Assembly (NCBI GenBank): GCA_949538625.1
Contig: CATISD010000023.1
Span: 1-44,799 of the forward strand
Length of the DNA: 44,799 nt
Source of the DNA: Acidimicrobiales bacterium AG-410-I20
GTDB taxonomy: Bacteria > Actinomycetota > Acidimicrobiia > Acidimicrobiales > MedAcidi-G1
Reading direction: 5' to 3'
Made by a program: the position numbers and the translations under genes. Each line of letters begins with the position of its first letter. Position 1 is the first letter of the stretch. This document shows positions 21,044 to 29,708 of the stretch, piece by piece. The notes under the pieces were generated by a model. The model worked only from the letters and a program-made list of their open reading frames with translations. It was not told the DNA's origin and did not search any database.

Positions 21044-22251
21044 CCTAGGCTCCTCTCATATGCGACAATAGCGGCAATTTGTTCTGGAGTGTAGATCTGA
21101 CTATAGGTAACTGAGGCTCCAGTTTCCCGATCTGTAAGGTCATCATCAACGCGACCACCGAAACCTGGCATACCACCAGTTCCGCTGCGAGCGTTCCCAT
21201 AACTGACGCCTAACTCAGAGCCACTGTGAATAAAGCTTTCTTGATCTCCGGGTGTTGGGAAGTGAGAATTCACACCATAAAGGCTGGGTCCAACAGCACC
21301 CTTACCTGGTTCCCATCCATTGAGAACACCACTTTCAACTAGTTTGGGCCATTCAGTTAATAGCTCTTCCGTGCTTTCAGCATCTACTGCGCCATAAGAA
21401 AATCCTGGTGTGTGGCATCGAGCGCAACTATTTGCTCCTTGAGCTGCAGAATTGTTGAATAGTAATTCTCCATAGGCTAAATAATTTTCACTATCTGGAT
21501 TGGATGCTTCTATTAGCCACGCTTCTACTGCTGCATCTATCTGTTCATCTGAGAAATCTGGATTGGCATGTTTAACTAAAATTCGTGCCCCGGTTGTTAA
21601 TCCGGAATTAACTTCGTTGATTACTTCTTCTTGGTCCAACTGTATTGACCGTAGATAGACAACCAATTGATGAATTTGTTGTTCTGTTAAAGGCCCGCCT
21701 CCGGGAAGCCCCCAGGCGGGCATAGGGCTACCTCCACGTCCATAGTTAAGTATGTGTGTTACTTCTGACTCATCAAATCTTGAGAGTACGGTAGTTAATG
21801 CTGGTGCTTTCCAATCAACTTGAGCAACAAAGCTTCCTTCACTGTCTGTAAGAGTGAAAGAAGTTACTCCGCCAACCCCTCCTGGTCCATGACATCCTGC
21901 ACAGGCTTCTTCATATTCTGCTGCACCTCGTTTTTCGAAACGTTTAACCCAGCCATAGTCAGCATTTTCTTGACGAGCTGGCTCCATTAGCCAATACAAA
22001 GGAAGAATTATAGAAATAGCTGCCAATGTAACAAGAGACCAGCCTAGGTGAGAGTCAAGTTTTTTTGTTTCTAACTCATCATCATCTGAATGTGGTTTAC
22101 GATTTGCAGCTACTTCTATTTCTGAACCGATTTCTCGTTTCCCGATTCGAAAGTTAAATAGGAGATATACCAAAAACCCGACCGCCACAACAGAGGCAAT
22201 AACTACACCTATAGTCCTCTGGGTGCTAGCAGCGAAAATCATTTCGGACAT
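21040..22251 (-). CDS. Membrane-anchored diheme cytochrome c of the bc complex
   Basis: N-terminal TM plus two CXXCH sites: CAGCHGPGG and CARCHTPGF. Confidence 0.9.
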   Translation of the reverse strand: MSEMIFAASTQRTIGVVIASVVAVGFLVYLLFNFRIGKREIGSEIEVAANRKPHSDDDELETKKLDSHLGWSLVTLAAISIILPLYWLMEPARQENADYGWVKRFEKRGAAEYEEACAGCHGPGGVGGVTSFTLTDSEGSFVAQVDWKAPALTTVLSRFDESEVTHILNYGRGGSPMPAWGLPGGGPLTEQQIHQLVVYLRSIQLDQEEVINEVNSGLTTGARILVKHANPDFSDEQIDAAVEAWLIEASNPDSENYLAYGELLFNNSAAQGANSCARCHTPGFSYGAVDAESTEELLTEWPKLVESGVLNGWEPGKGAVGPSLYGVNSHFPTPGDQESFIHSGSELGVSYGNARSGTGGMPGFGGRVDDDLTDRETGASVTYSQIYTPEQIAAIVAYERSLG

Positions 22252-22279
22252 TTGATTTAAAACTTCTCCTTAAAACAAA

Positions 22280-23146
22280 TCAGTGGTCAGCCTGGCCTAT
22301 ACAGTTAGGCCCTTCAGCTTCTTGACCAGTTGTATTTACTCCAATTGGTGGACCTTGAACAATCATTCCAGTGTTAACTGTTAGAACTCCGTCAGCGACT
22401 GAAACTCCGAACCTGTCCATACCTCTTGGGGCAGGGCCGCCGCGCTTCTCTCCAACTTGGTTGTATTGAGATCCGTGACAGGGGCATTCAAACCATTGTG
22501 AAGAAACGCAGTTAGGTACTCTGCAACCAAGGTGCGGGCATTTCTGATAAAGCGCAACAACACCAGCTTCGAATCCCTGATCAACTCCTGCTGTCATACC
22601 GCTTAATTCGGCTGCTGAATAAGTATTTCGTGCCTTTTCTACTGCATTGTTTGGATAAGCAGTAATCCACATGCGTCCTTCTGGTTTATACAGGAAGCCA
22701 TTATTTGCATCAATTTCCGCAAGGATCTCAACAATGTTTCCAACTTTGATCTTTGACCCAAATCCACTCACCCCTTGAGGCCATAAAAAAGCAATACAGG
22801 CGGCTCCAAAACCTGATAATCCAAATCCCATCATTCCAACCAAACTGCGGTTAAAGAACTGGCGGCGTGTCACTCCCAAAGTTTGAGGATCAGGAGCAAC
22901 AAATACTTCTTCTGGAACTGATTCGACAACTGGGACTGGTACTTCATTTCGTTCTGCGATTGCCGCAGCTTCTACTTCACGCCCAGTAAGTGGTTGTGGT
23001 TCTCTAGATAAAACTGGGTTTGATTTGTCTTTTTGTCGTGCTTCTTTTGATAATCCTGCTGCAACACGATCCCGTCTTTTTGAAGCACCAAAAAGAAGCA
23101 CTGCTGAAAGCACAACCAAGATAATCACAGCAATAGCAATAGCCAT
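22280..23146 (-). CDS. qcrA: Rieske iron-sulfur subunit of menaquinol:cytochrome c reductase
   Basis: CPHLGCRVPNC and CPCHGSQY Rieske motifs; TRRQFFNRSLVGMMGFG resembles a twin-arginine segment before the second TM. Confidence 0.92.
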   Translation of the reverse strand: MAIAIAVIILVVLSAVLLFGASKRRDRVAAGLSKEARQKDKSNPVLSREPQPLTGREVEAAAIAERNEVPVPVVESVPEEVFVAPDPQTLGVTRRQFFNRSLVGMMGFGLSGFGAACIAFLWPQGVSGFGSKIKVGNIVEILAEIDANNGFLYKPEGRMWITAYPNNAVEKARNTYSAAELSGMTAGVDQGFEAGVVALYQKCPHLGCRVPNCVSSQWFECPCHGSQYNQVGEKRGGPAPRGMDRFGVSVADGVLTVNTGMIVQGPPIGVNTTGQEAEGPNCIGQADH

Positions 23147-23192
23147 AATTAACTCCTTGCCCTTGAATCAGTACCGCGGTTACGTTTAGTGC

Positions 23193-23921
23193 TCATAATT
23201 CGAAGAAAAGTCCTGCGTCCCATGGAAATACAAAGTTGAAACCTGGGCCACGGAAGAATGACCCAATCATCACAAGTACTGCCCAAAACATTAAATGCAC
23301 GGTCATAAGCGATATAGCGAATTTACGATCTTCAGGTTTTTTAGATGGATTTTTATCAATGTAAGGAGCCATCACTAAAAGAATGAGCCCCATTCCCGGA
23401 ATAGTTACTCCTGCGACCATTGGATGAAACATTGTTAAAAGTTCTTGAAGACCTAAAAAGTACCAAGGAGCTTTTGATGGATTAGGAGTCTTATTAAAAT
23501 CGGCTAGTTCTAATAACGGGGCGTTCACAAAGATCGAGAACAAAAGCGTAAATAAAGTTATCCCTAACGCAGCTAAAAATTCAATTACTAGCAGATGTGG
23601 CCAGACGTGAACTTTGTCTACGGGGGTTGCTTTAGTGTCTTGAATAGATCCTGACTTTACGACCGCTAGCAACCTTTGAGTGTTGCCATCTGGCCCAGTT
23701 CCTATACCAGGTTCTGAAGGTGGTGGAGATGCGGGCTGGTCCGCGGCTGCTTTTCCTCTGTCAAGAAGATGCGCTGGAATTTTTTCATCTCCAGAAGAGG
23801 CTTCAGCGGAAGTAGTCGACGTATCTGATTCAGTAGAAGCAGGTGTTTCTTCTTTTGCTCCAGCTGCTTTAGCTCTAGCCTCTTCTGCTCTTTTACGTAA
23901 GTGTTCAGGTATTTCTGTCAT
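23193..23921 (-). CDS. Cytochrome b C-terminal half (subunit IV/PetD-like) with a ~90-aa N-terminal extension
   Basis: NKTPNPSKAPWYFLGLQELLTMFHPMVAGVTIPG matches the Qo-site region of split cytochrome b/subunit IV; three TMs. Confidence 0.9.
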   Translation of the reverse strand: MTEIPEHLRKRAEEARAKAAGAKEETPASTESDTSTTSAEASSGDEKIPAHLLDRGKAAADQPASPPPSEPGIGTGPDGNTQRLLAVVKSGSIQDTKATPVDKVHVWPHLLVIEFLAALGITLFTLLFSIFVNAPLLELADFNKTPNPSKAPWYFLGLQELLTMFHPMVAGVTIPGMGLILLVMAPYIDKNPSKKPEDRKFAISLMTVHLMFWAVLVMIGSFFRGPGFNFVFPWDAGLFFEL

Positions 23922-23932
23922 GAGTGCCCCGC

Positions 23933-24721
23933 CTATAGCGGCCCTGATATGCCGCCGTCTTTACGGACGCGCCAGAAATGAATAGCCATAAAAATTACAA
24001 TTACAAAGGGCAACATCAGTACGTGTAGCACGTACCACCGAAGCAAAGTATCGGTACCTATTTCTACCCCACCAAGCAAAACAAAGCGGACCTGTTCCCC
24101 GAAAACGGGAGTAAAGCCCATCATGTTAGTTCCCACGGTGACCGCCCATAGAGCTAACTGATCCCACGGCAACAAGTACCCAGTGAATGAGAGAAGGAGT
24201 GTTAGTTGCAAAAGCATTACTCCAATCACCCAGTTGAATTCTCGAGGTGGTTTATATGCACCGTGATAAAAAACTCTTGCCATATGTAAGAACACAGTAA
24301 GAACCATTAGGTGAGCAGCCCAGCGATGCATGTTTCTTACTAAAAGACCAAAGCCAACTGCTGTTTGAAGAATCTGTATGTCATCCCAAGCCTGTGCAGC
24401 TGTAGGTCTATAAAAGAACATCAAAAAGATGCCGGTGACTGTCAAGAGAATAAATAGAAAGAAGCTGAGTCCTCCTAGACAGAGGGTGTAACTGACTTTT
24501 ACGGCATGTCGTTTTACTTTGACCGGATGCAGGTGGTACATAACGCTGTTCATAATTACGTATGACCTGTTTCTAGGACTGTCGCTATATCCTTTTCGGA
24601 AAATTGATCCGGGTCTAAAAATTGACGACCAAGCTTGCGAGTCCTGCATGCGGTCGTTGACTTGACTGAGACGCTCTTGAAGCGCCTGTCCTGCCGGTTT
24701 TTTACCGTTTTCTTCGGCCAC
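23933..24721 (-). CDS. Cytochrome b N-terminal half (b6/PetB-like)
   Basis: CLGGLSFFLFILLTVTGIFLMFFYRPTAAQAW, HRWAAHLMVLTVFLHMARVFYHGAYKPPREFNWVIG, GYLLPWDQLALWAV and RKDGGISGPL. Confidence 0.93.
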   Translation of the reverse strand: MAEENGKKPAGQALQERLSQVNDRMQDSQAWSSIFRPGSIFRKGYSDSPRNRSYVIMNSVMYHLHPVKVKRHAVKVSYTLCLGGLSFFLFILLTVTGIFLMFFYRPTAAQAWDDIQILQTAVGFGLLVRNMHRWAAHLMVLTVFLHMARVFYHGAYKPPREFNWVIGVMLLQLTLLLSFTGYLLPWDQLALWAVTVGTNMMGFTPVFGEQVRFVLLGGVEIGTDTLLRWYVLHVLMLPFVIVIFMAIHFWRVRKDGGISGPL

Positions 24722-24764
24722 CTTTAACTCTTTCCCTACACTAAATAACTACTTTTGAATACTG

Positions 24765-25181
24765 TTATGCGAGCCGCATCCCGTATCCATAACCATGACT
24801 GTTTGTGCGTTGATGACCATCTCCTTCAGGAGGGGCTTCACCAACTCGCCCTAAAATAATAACGCCTGTTGGACAACGATCTACGCAAAGCGCACACCTT
24901 GTACATGCATCGTCATCAATTGTAAAAATCACATGATCGCTTGGGTCTTCGCCTGGTTTTTCAGTCCCAATTGATTCTGAGATTGCATCTGGCGTAACCA
25001 TGTGAATGCACTTCCAAGGACAGATGTCAACACATCCTTCACACATGATGCATTCGGATTGATCAATATGAATAAATTGTTTTGGTTTTACAGATTTGAG
25101 AAGCCAATCAGCATCAACTTCGCGCAAAACATAGTCATCAATGAACTTTGGATGATCAGGATTAGCATCTACACTGCTCAT
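24765..25181 (-). CDS. 2x[4Fe-4S] ferredoxin-like protein in the bc cluster
   Basis: CIMCEGCVDICPWKCIHM and CTRCALCVDRCPTGVII. Confidence 0.9.
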   Translation of the reverse strand: MSSVDANPDHPKFIDDYVLREVDADWLLKSVKPKQFIHIDQSECIMCEGCVDICPWKCIHMVTPDAISESIGTEKPGEDPSDHVIFTIDDDACTRCALCVDRCPTGVIILGRVGEAPPEGDGHQRTNSHGYGYGMRLA

Positions 25182-25633
25182 GATCCCACTCCGTCTTTAA
25201 TTAATGGCCGTCCATACTCTGAAGTTGAAGCTGGCGCATCTTTGTCTTGACCTCTTTGCTGCCAAGATCGCCACATGGCTACGTTCCCACCCAGAGCAAC
25301 GATGTAAATAGCGACAGCAATAAAGTCGCGAATTATGAGATAAGAAAGGGTGAATGGTAATGCCCATTCAACTATTCCTTGTTCTCCTGTCCAAAAAAGT
25401 TTTGGTCCGACGATATAGCGATCTGGTCTCCAATTAAGCTCGCTGTCTGCCCAAACAAGCCATTGATGAGGGACAACTCCATAAATCCACCAGAAGATAA
25501 AAAATACGTAGGTTGCAAAAAGCATGGCTTCGCCCCAAGTAAAAACTTTGTCAGCTGGGCAACGCTTTGTGTACCAATTAATCCCAAGAGCAAGCAATGC
25601 AGTAACAATGATAGATAGTACAAACGCTACCAT
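25178..25633 (-). CDS. Uncharacterised small membrane protein, first gene of the bc/nuo run
   Basis: 151 aa with about three hydrophobic segments; overlaps the ferredoxin start by 4 nt; GAGGAG lies upstream of the ATG. Confidence 0.8.
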   Translation of the reverse strand: MVAFVLSIIVTALLALGINWYTKRCPADKVFTWGEAMLFATYVFFIFWWIYGVVPHQWLVWADSELNWRPDRYIVGPKLFWTGEQGIVEWALPFTLSYLIIRDFIAVAIYIVALGGNVAMWRSWQQRGQDKDAPASTSEYGRPLIKDGVGS

Positions 25634-25665
25634 TTAGTTTCAGCTCCTCTATTGGTAAATGGACT

Positions 25666-25683
25666 TAGTGAAATATTGCACAA
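25666..25683. promoter_or_regulatory. Candidate Rex operator
   Basis: TAGTGAAATATTGCACAA compared with the Rex palindrome TTGTGAA-N4-TTCACAA: 12 of 14 specified bases match. It sits 33 nt upstream of the first gene of the minus-strand run. Confidence 0.5.
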
Positions 25684-25746
25684 AGTTTTGTAATCACTAG
25701 CGTAACCGAACAAGCAGGAACGCGGTGTGCTTCTTTTAAAGTTCCT

Positions 25747-25765
25747 ATGATATTTTTTCTATCAT
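25747..25765. repeat. Short inverted repeat ATGATA-N7-TATCAT in the divergent intergenic region
   Basis: Perfect 6-bp arms read directly from the sequence. Confidence 0.35.
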
Positions 25766-25938
25766 CTCAAACAGAGATTCGGCTATACCAGTAAGACAAA
25801 TTTCTGATAAAAATTTATGTTGATCTATTTGACAAAATCTATGAACTATTACGCCATTTATCGTAAGTCCGCCGCTACCCTCGCGGAAGTACTTATTATT
25901 AATAGTTCCGAACCAGATCCGTTGCCTTGGAGGCCACG

Positions 25939-26679
25939 TTGACTGAAATACCCGAACATCTTTTAAAGCGATCTAAGGAAGCACGAGGTGCAAAATCTGA
26001 TTCGCCAGAACCTGCTGAGGTAAAGCCTGAAGTAGCGCCTGCCGATCAGAAAGTTGAGCCTGTAGCCAAAGAAGAAAAAGTTGAGACTCCACCAAAACCT
26101 AAAGCACCTTACGTTACTTCTGCTAATAAACGTAAGAAAATACCTTGGTGGGCGGCAAGCACTCTTATCTTTCTCCCGCTCTGGGCATATGTTTATGTTG
26201 GGACTCTTGAACGTCCTCCGGAAGAGGCTGAAGGTATTCTTGCTGTAGGCGAACAAGTTTATGATGCTCGCTGCGCTTCTTGTCATGGCGCTAACGGTGG
26301 TGGTGGTAGCGGCCCAGCACTCAACGATGGTGAGTTGCTACTGGTTTTCCCTTCTGTCGCGAGCCAAATGGATTGGGTTATAAAAGGATCTGATATGTAC
26401 GGTATTGGAAATCCTTATGGTGATCCTGCTGTTGGACGAATTGTCGGAGGCGGTATGCCTGGCTGGGGTGATGTACTTACTGCCGAGGAACTCATTGGTG
26501 TGATCCTCTATGAACGATCACACCATGGCGATTCAGAAGAAGATACGGTTCTAGCGGAAGCTGTGGAGCATGCTTTAGAAGATGGATCATTGATGCTTCC
26601 TGAATATTTTGACCCTATGGCTGGGACTATTGAAGACTTAGAATCGCTCTTAAGTCCTCTTGAAGAACATAGTGATTAA
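25939..26679 (+). CDS. Monoheme cytochrome c, membrane anchored; start probably TTG 25939 rather than 25927
   Basis: CASCHGANGGGG heme site with downstream GGGMPGW. GGAGG at 25929-25933 precedes TTG 25939, giving MTEIPEHLLKRSKEARGAK. Confidence 0.88.
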   Translation: MTEIPEHLLKRSKEARGAKSDSPEPAEVKPEVAPADQKVEPVAKEEKVETPPKPKAPYVTSANKRKKIPWWAASTLIFLPLWAYVYVGTLERPPEEAEGILAVGEQVYDARCASCHGANGGGGSGPALNDGELLLVFPSVASQMDWVIKGSDMYGIGNPYGDPAVGRIVGGGMPGWGDVLTAEELIGVILYERSHHGDSEEDTVLAEAVEHALEDGSLMLPEYFDPMAGTIEDLESLLSPLEEHSD

Positions 26680-26800
26680 CAAAAGATAAAAACCAGAAAC
26701 TAGGGTTGGCTGAAATTATTTTCCTTGTTTCACTAGTTAAATCTGTCACAGGTAAACAACCTTAATAACAAGGTCGTTACATTGGGCATGTAATTGTTTT

Positions 26801-28066
26801 ATGAGTAAGCACATCCACGATCTTTTGGTAATAGGAGGAGGCCCCGGAGGTTCTTCGGCTGCCTTTTGGGGTGCTTCATCCGGCCTTGATACTGTTTTTG
26901 TTGAGAAAAAAGTTTTTCCACGCGAGAAAACCTGTGGAGATGGGATACCACCACGTGGCGTTCACCAACTCATGGAAATGGGTCTCGAAGACAAACTCAA
27001 TGATTACCACCGGTTCAACGGATTAAGAGCTCTTGCACATGGCAAAACTTTAGAAATGTCTTGGCCAGAGCATTCCACTTACCCGCAGCATGGATATGTG
27101 ATACGTCGTTGTGATCTTGATCAATTTGTTGCAGAGAATGCAGTGAATGCGGGAGCAAGCCTTCTTCAAGGAGTCGAGGCGCTACGCCCAATTGAAGGAA
27201 AGGACGGAATGCTAGAAGGGGCCGTTTTATTAGATAAAGCAACGGAATCTGAATTCGAAATATATGCAAAGTACGTTGTAATAGCTGATGGAGCGAACTC
27301 AAGATTTGGAAGATCTCTGGGCGCTTCCCGGGACAAGAGCTTGCCTATGGGTATTGCTATTCGGGGCTATTTTGAAAGCCCACTTCACAACGACCCTTGG
27401 ATAGAAAGTTCATTAGATATTCAAGATCGCAATGGAAATGCTATGCCGGGTTATGGATGGATTTTCCCAGTCGGCAACGGAACCATAAACGTCGGTATTG
27501 GTTTGCTTTCAACTTTTCGAGATTATAAATCAATTAACACAAGTCACTTATTTGAAGAGTTTGCGCATTCATTGCCTGAGTATTGGGGAATTGATCCAAA
27601 CAAACCGATAGCTCCACCGACTGGAGGTCGACTACCTATGGCAGGTTCTGTTGGTCCAAAATCTGGACCGAACTGGCTCTTGGTTGGTGATGCTGCAGGA
27701 TCAATTAATCCTTTTAACGGTGAAGGAATCGACTACGCCTATGAAACCGGGAGACTTGCTGCAAGTCTTGTTATTGGGGCTGTTGAACACGACGATCCGG
27801 CAATCTTGACTAGATACTCTGGGATGCTTGAAGATGAATATGGTTTGTATTTTCGGGTAGCCAGTTTATTTGGACGAGTTATAGGCAACCCATTACTTAT
27901 TCGTGAGTTAACTCGGATCGGCATGCGATCTCAACCGTTAATGGAATGGGCGTTGCGTGTAATGGCAAATTTATTACGTGATGAAGATAAAGGGTTTGCA
28001 GAAACGGCGTATAAAGCGATTGCTAACGTTGTGCGGCTCGTTCCTGACAGACTAGTTCATAACTAA
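26801..28066 (+). CDS. Geranylgeranyl reductase family FAD-dependent oxidoreductase
   Basis: DLLVIGGGPGGSSAAFWGASSGLDTVFVEKKVFPREKTCGDGIPPRGV and LLVGDAAGSINPFNGEGIDYAYETGRLAA. Confidence 0.9.
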   Translation: MSKHIHDLLVIGGGPGGSSAAFWGASSGLDTVFVEKKVFPREKTCGDGIPPRGVHQLMEMGLEDKLNDYHRFNGLRALAHGKTLEMSWPEHSTYPQHGYVIRRCDLDQFVAENAVNAGASLLQGVEALRPIEGKDGMLEGAVLLDKATESEFEIYAKYVVIADGANSRFGRSLGASRDKSLPMGIAIRGYFESPLHNDPWIESSLDIQDRNGNAMPGYGWIFPVGNGTINVGIGLLSTFRDYKSINTSHLFEEFAHSLPEYWGIDPNKPIAPPTGGRLPMAGSVGPKSGPNWLLVGDAAGSINPFNGEGIDYAYETGRLAASLVIGAVEHDDPAILTRYSGMLEDEYGLYFRVASLFGRVIGNPLLIRELTRIGMRSQPLMEWALRVMANLLRDEDKGFAETAYKAIANVVRLVPDRLVHN

Positions 28067-28121
28067 ATTCTAAAATAACGCCTGAAATCTGTATAACGGG
28101 GGAAGAATAGAAGGTGTGAAC

Positions 28122-29708
28122 ATGTCTTCAAATTCTGATAATTGGCAGGAGTTACTCCGCCATTATGAAGCGACCGTTAATCTGTCGCTTCATAAAAGGT
28201 TTGATGCTGATCCGGAGAGAGCGAAGAAATTTGGTTTCGAGTGCGGGGATCTATGGATTGATATAGCAAAACAAAAAGTAGATGCAGAAACTATTGATCT
28301 TCTTTTTGCTTTAGCCGAAGAAAGCGGTGTAAACGACTTTTTTCATTCGATGTCTTCAGGAAATATCGTTAATTTATCCGAAAATCAGCCTGCGCTTCAT
28401 ACTTTTCTGCGCCGTCCATTAAGTCACGAAAACAATAAAGAACTTAGAAGCGTCTCAGAAAATATAAATGAGACCTTTAACCGAATGAGTGAGTTGGAAG
28501 AGAAAATAAAGAATAAGCAACTCTTTGGTTTCTCTGGAAAGCCAATCAATTCAGTAGTCAATCTGGGTATTGGGGGATCACATCTTGGCCCATTTATGGC
28601 TTTTGAAGCACTCCGGGATTACGCAAACCCTGAAATTGAAATGAGATGGTCTTCCGGACTGGATACTGCTGATTTAGATGATGCTCTTCAAGGGCTAGAT
28701 CCAGAATCAACGATAATCATTATTTGCTCAAAGACTTTCAACACTTCCGAAACTATTTCAGTTGCAAGTCGGGCTTTAAATTGGCTTTCGTCAGGTGGTG
28801 TATCCAATACTGTCTCACAAGTTTTTGCTGCCACTTCGTCTCCGAAAAATGCTTTGTCTTTCGGAGTTCTGCAAGAAAATATCTTTCCTTTTTCAGAGTC
28901 AATAGGAGGAAGATTTTCTCTTGCTTCTCCTGTAGCTCTTGGGCTAATGATCTCGATTGGTTCTAAAAGCTTTAAAGAAATGCTTAATGGTATGGATGTA
29001 ATTGATCAGCACGTTCTTGAAGTCCCACGAAACATTCCGATGCTTTTGGGTCTTATTGATGTATGGAATAACTCCATATTTGGTATTAATTCCTTAGCAA
29101 TCGTTCCTTATAGTTACCGGCTACGTTATCTTCCTGCACATCTTCAGCAGTTAATGATGGAGAGTTTAGGCAAGTCTGTTTCTACTGAAGGAGAGCCTTT
29201 GAAAATAAAGAGTGGTGTTGCCGTTTTGGGGGCAAGTGGAACCGATGCTCAGCATTCTTTTTTTCAAATGCTGCATCAAGGTACAGAAGCTATACCAGTA
29301 GACCTAATTGGCTTTGCTCATCTATCAGATGAAACCAGTCAGGAACTTATAGCCAATCTAATTGCCCAAGCAGAAACTCTGGCATTTGGACAAGATGTTG
29401 ATGAAATAGGAAACCCACTTTTGCCTCATAAAATTCTTTCCGGAGACAAACCCTCGACAGTGATTCTGGCTCCTAGCCTTTCCCCGTCAATTCTTGGGCA
29501 ATTAGTTGCTCTTTATGAGCACCGAACAGTTAGTGCTGCTGTGACTTTGGGAATTAACCCTTTTGATCAATGGGGAGTTGAATTTGGTAAGCAGTCTGCA
29601 ATAGAAATAGCGAATGAACTAGCAACTCCAGAAATTGTTTCAAATCGCGATAGTTCAACTAAAGCTTTAATGGCGCGATATAGGCATTGGAGAGACGCTA
29701 CTCCCTAG
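28122..29708 (+). CDS. pgi: Glucose-6-phosphate isomerase; start ATG 28122 favoured by GAAGG spacing over GTG 28116
   Basis: VNLGIGGSHLGPFMAFEAL, SIGGRFSLASPVALGLMISIG and GTDAQHSFFQMLHQGTEAIPVDLIGF. Confidence 0.93.
   Translation: MSSNSDNWQELLRHYEATVNLSLHKRFDADPERAKKFGFECGDLWIDIAKQKVDAETIDLLFALAEESGVNDFFHSMSSGNIVNLSENQPALHTFLRRPLSHENNKELRSVSENINETFNRMSELEEKIKNKQLFGFSGKPINSVVNLGIGGSHLGPFMAFEALRDYANPEIEMRWSSGLDTADLDDALQGLDPESTIIIICSKTFNTSETISVASRALNWLSSGGVSNTVSQVFAATSSPKNALSFGVLQENIFPFSESIGGRFSLASPVALGLMISIGSKSFKEMLNGMDVIDQHVLEVPRNIPMLLGLIDVWNNSIFGINSLAIVPYSYRLRYLPAHLQQLMMESLGKSVSTEGEPLKIKSGVAVLGASGTDAQHSFFQMLHQGTEAIPVDLIGFAHLSDETSQELIANLIAQAETLAFGQDVDEIGNPLLPHKILSGDKPSTVILAPSLSPSILGQLVALYEHRTVSAAVTLGINPFDQWGVEFGKQSAIEIANELATPEIVSNRDSSTKALMARYRHWRDATP

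Noticed and set aside
25750-25926. Rho-independent terminator or riboswitch in the 290-bp divergent region
   Set aside because: Only short inverted repeats (ATGATA/TATCAT; CCGC...GCGG) are visible, without a GC-rich stem plus T-run or a recognised riboswitch core.
28114-28135. Rex-like half site TGTGAACATGTCTTCAA at the pgi start
   Set aside because: The left arm matches TGTGAAC but the right arm does not; it overlaps the ribosome site and start codon region.
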